A stretch of DNA of 8,676 nt, taken from positions 1 through 8,676 of the forward strand of contig CAAGNV010000027.1 of the NCBI GenBank assembly GCA_900771425.1, in the 5' to 3' direction. A program made the translations under genes and the position numbers. The notes under the pieces were generated by a model, which was given only the letters and a program-made list of their open reading frames with translations, did no database searches and was not told the origin of the DNA. Below are positions 7,155 to 8,676 of this stretch, piece by piece. The stretch's first letter is position 1. Every line of letters starts with the position of its first letter. This DNA is from Bacteroidaceae bacterium. GTDB taxonomy: Bacteria; Bacteroidota; Bacteroidia; Bacteroidales; Bacteroidaceae.

Positions 7155-8117
7155 TTAAAACATGGATAATATTGTTATGAGTAGGAATACTCCAACTACT
7201 CCTAATGCAATACCGACTGCCGTTCCGCATCCATTATTACTTTTTTTCTGCGGTTGATATTGTGGTTGCTGATATCTAACAACCTGTTGTTGTCTTTGTG
7301 CTTCAGCCAATTTACGCTCAAGTTCATTATTCCTGGCTTGTAGTTCATCTTTTTCTTGCGACAATTCAGAATTTTCTCTTGTTAAATTCTCTTTTTGGCT
7401 ATTTAGGGCCTGATTGGTTTTATTAAGTTGATTGTTTGTATCATATAGACTTTGTTGCTTTTCTTGTAGGTCGTTGTAGCGTTCTTGGATTGCATCATTC
7501 TTTTGTCTGAGTACATTATTGGCTTGATTCAATCTGTTAAGGTTGCCTTGATATGTCTTTAGTTCTGCAGTATCATATCCTTCGGATTTGTAAATGTAAG
7601 TGAAACCGTTTTTCGCTGTAGAATAGATGATGTCGGTGGCATTGTCATTGATTGTATAGTCCATAGTGGAGTCATTTGCCACGCTATAGTCAATTGGTGG
7701 CAGTGATGTCGTTTCTAGTCGGTCAAAATTGGCACTGATAACAGCCGTTAACTCATCAATGTCTGCTTTTTCCATATGCAACATACTTGTCCTTGTGACA
7801 ATGTCTCCTTGTTCGTTGAACTGAATAATCTGTCCCTTTGCCACCATACCTGTAAATACATTCTCAAACATACCAAACAGACTGTCAATGCGTGTTAACA
7901 TTTGGTTGTTCAAGACAGCACAAAGTCCAATATACCTGTCTTGCTCCAACTTGCGTATGTATGAATAATACATCAAACTTCCATCGCGGTGTATGGCAAT
8001 CTGCGTCTTTGCCTTTGCATGTTTGTAAAACTTGGTGAAGATATCACCTGTGTAATCGTCAGGATATTGGCTATATCCCATCTCGAATTGACCAAATAAG
8101 TAAACTGATATGTTCAT
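7155..8117 (-). CDS. Tail-anchored coiled-coil protein with a small globular N-terminal domain
   Basis: A 320-aa protein of unknown function. Residues 1-135 look like a compact alpha/beta domain: strands around VYLFGQF, QIAIHRDGSLMYYSYIRKL and RYIGLCAVL, then an amphipathic helix MLTRIDSLFGMFENVFTGM. Residues 140-182 form a polar linker. Residues 183-278 are a long coiled coil rich in Q, N, E and L with heptad-like leucines. A Q/P/Y-rich hinge (276-292) leads to one C-terminal membrane helix (298-320, GTAVGIALGVVGVFLLITIL) with almost nothing after it. No signal peptide is present, so a tail-anchored protein facing the cytoplasm is likely. It lies between two other reverse-strand membrane-protein genes and is probably co-transcribed with the small membrane gene 11 nt downstream. 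The N-terminal domain belongs to no family I can name with confidence. Confidence 0.85.
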   Translation of the reverse strand: MNISVYLFGQFEMGYSQYPDDYTGDIFTKFYKHAKAKTQIAIHRDGSLMYYSYIRKLEQDRYIGLCAVLNNQMLTRIDSLFGMFENVFTGMVAKGQIIQFNEQGDIVTRTSMLHMEKADIDELTAVISANFDRLETTSLPPIDYSVANDSTMDYTINDNATDIIYSTAKNGFTYIYKSEGYDTAELKTYQGNLNRLNQANNVLRQKNDAIQERYNDLQEKQQSLYDTNNQLNKTNQALNSQKENLTRENSELSQEKDELQARNNELERKLAEAQRQQQVVRYQQPQYQPQKKSNNGCGTAVGIALGVVGVFLLITILSMF

Positions 8118-8140
8118 AATAATAAATGTAAGTACTCCAT
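8114..8140 (-). other. 8-codon upstream ORF overlapping the start of the coiled-coil gene
   Basis: Reading MEYLHLLL, this mini-ORF ends in a TGA that overlaps the coiled-coil gene's start codon as ATGA. It could couple translation of the gene or be a chance frame in AT-rich DNA. Confidence 0.2.
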
Positions 8141-8184
8141 GTTTTAATTTTTTTTAGCACATAATTATCTTTATCTTATAATGA

Positions 8185-8484
8185 CTAGTAATAATCATCA
8201 TTCTCATAATAATATCCTTCACTACCGTCATCTTCTGAATACTCTTCAATAGTGTGGTCACTTGAATAGTAGTATTCTTCACCATTATTCACATCATAAA
8301 CTGAATCTGGAAACTCTTCAATAGTTTCGTAGCAGTCCAATTCTTCACCATTATTCACATCATAATCTGAATATTTATCATAATCAGATGCACTACTATA
8401 CTCTCCATTAGAATAATTATCATTATTGTCTCTGAAACATTTGTTTAAACTTATTATTACCAAGGGGATTAATATTGAAGCCAT
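8185..8484 (-). CDS. Membrane protein with acidic Tyr/Asp/Glu-rich repeat tail, N-terminus disrupted by an insertion sequence
   Basis: From ATG 8484 it encodes 99 aa: a membrane segment (MASILIPLVIISLNKCF) followed by a strongly acidic tail rich in Y, D, E, N and S. The tail has an internal duplication, with YDVNNGEE twice and ETIEEF / HTIEEYSE as the partner block. I recognise no family. The frame does not begin at this ATG. It stays open upstream (VVSII extends the membrane helix, and about 20 polar residues precede that) until a stop at 8560-8562, exactly where an IS3-type end begins. The native protein therefore had a longer N-terminal part that is now separated, and the remaining frame may or may not be expressed. 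It is the first of three co-directional reverse-strand genes. Confidence 0.6.
   Translation of the reverse strand: MASILIPLVIISLNKCFRDNNDNYSNGEYSSASDYDKYSDYDVNNGEELDCYETIEEFPDSVYDVNNGEEYYYSSDHTIEEYSEDDGSEGYYYENDDYY
8241..8365. repeat. Two-copy direct repeat inside the acidic-tail gene
   Basis: An identical 25-bp segment occurs at 8275-8299 and 8341-8365, 66 bp (22 codons) apart. A second identical 13-bp segment (ACTCTTCAATAGT) occurs at 8241-8253 and 8313-8325, 72 bp (24 codons) apart. Both spacings are whole codons, so this is an in-frame duplication of a unit of about 22-24 residues with later divergence. Confidence 0.8.
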
Positions 8485-8559
8485 TATAATTGATACAACT
8501 TTGCCCGAATTATCATGCTTTTCATTTGATTGTGGTTCATGATATTGCCGTGTTGAAGA
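8485..8559 (-). pseudogene. In-frame upstream remnant of the acidic membrane protein gene, cut by the IS
   Basis: These 25 codons are open and in frame with the 8185-8484 gene. They encode a polar stretch (STRQYHEPQSNEKHDNSGK) and then VVSII, which completes the membrane helix. No ATG lies within it, and the frame ends at TAA 8560-8562 at the IS boundary. This is best read as coding sequence that lost its start to the insertion. Confidence 0.55.
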
Positions 8560-8609
8560 TTATAATACTCCCAAATTTTCGGACCAGTGCATAAGTCAAA
8601 TAATTTTTG

Positions 8610-8617
8610 TAACTTTG
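8610..8617 (+). promoter_or_regulatory. -7 promoter element for the IS orfA
   Basis: TAACTTTG is a full match to the Bacteroidota -7 consensus TAnnTTTG, 8 nt before the orfA ATG. No good -33 TTG is seen at the expected spacing. If it is used, the transcript would have almost no leader. Confidence 0.45.
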
Positions 8618-8625
8618 CACTCGCA

Positions 8626-8676
8626 ATGAAGACTCAAACAACTCGTAAAAAGCTCACCCCTGAATTCAAGGCAAAG
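8626..8676 (+). CDS. IS3-family transposase OrfA, N-terminal 17 codons (runs off the window)
   Basis: The visible residues MKTQTTRKKLTPEFKAK match the start of IS3-family OrfA proteins. In these, a basic R(R/K)(R/K)-x-T/S-x-EFKxK segment opens the helix-turn-helix that binds the terminal repeats, usually followed by VALEAL. OrfA is normally extended by a -1 frameshift into orfB, which carries the DDE catalytic domain; neither the slippery site nor orfB is visible. It is read left to right, away from the interrupted host gene. Confidence 0.8.
   Translation, partial: MKTQTTRKKLTPEFKAK

Larger units (their letters stand above)
8561..8676 (+). mobile_element. Left end of an IS3-family insertion sequence (truncated by the window edge)
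   Basis: Bases from 8561 (TATAATACTCCC, then AAATTTTCGGACC) follow the layout of IS150-type terminal repeats as I recall them, with CCCA and GGAC at the same spacing, although the outermost dinucleotide is TA and not the usual TG. The exact end is therefore uncertain by a few bases. An IS3-type orfA begins 65 nt inside. The element lies in the reading frame of the reverse-strand acidic membrane protein. The right end and orfB are outside the window. Confidence 0.62.

Noticed and set aside
7144..7230. Upstream extension of the small membrane protein to ATG 7230
   Set aside because: It would overlap the last 25 codons of the coiled-coil gene, where the membrane anchor is encoded; GTG 7143 gives a cleaner start.

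Overview
The window looks like a chromosomal segment of a Bacteroidales bacterium, most likely Prevotella or a close relative. Three things point there: a surface protein ending in a Prevotella-type C-terminal secretion domain, a -7 promoter element of the Bacteroidota form TAnnTTTG (1647-1654), and AT-rich intergenic DNA around a GC-richer housekeeping gene. No taxon can be proven from this sequence alone.

Left part (1-2460), accessory DNA. It opens with the 3' part of a BspA-like surface protein (leucine-rich repeat remnant, beta-sandwich repeats, type IX secretion C-terminal domain). Its repeat frame runs upstream past every usable start codon, so it appears 5'-truncated. It is closed by a strong hairpin terminator (1466-1499). 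Next comes a promoter-equipped, overlapping nucleotidyltransferase/HEPN pair of the MntA-HepT (type VII) toxin-antitoxin class. Inverted repeats lie on both sides of that promoter.

Middle part (2628-6729), a forward housekeeping block. An unrecognised 47-codon ORF precedes mfd, the transcription-repair coupling factor, which is complete and carries a Ser/Ala-rich insertion near its N-terminus. mfd overlaps by 4 nt (ATGA) with a low-molecular-weight protein-tyrosine phosphatase gene, which implies translational coupling.

Right part (6769-8560), a reverse-strand cluster that converges on the phosphatase gene. In transcription order it holds a membrane protein with an acidic, tyrosine-rich repeat tail, a tail-anchored coiled-coil protein with a small globular N-terminal domain, and a small polytopic membrane protein. 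At the right edge lies the left end of an IS3-family insertion sequence with the first 17 codons of its orfA. The reading frame of the acidic protein stays open right up to the IS edge, so the insertion appears to have cut off its true N-terminus and the cluster's original upstream region.

The best candidate for something undescribed is the right-hand cluster. Its middle protein has a layout (globular alpha/beta domain, coiled coil, C-terminal membrane anchor) that recalls eukaryotic longin-type R-SNAREs. That resemblance is one of architecture only and is speculative.
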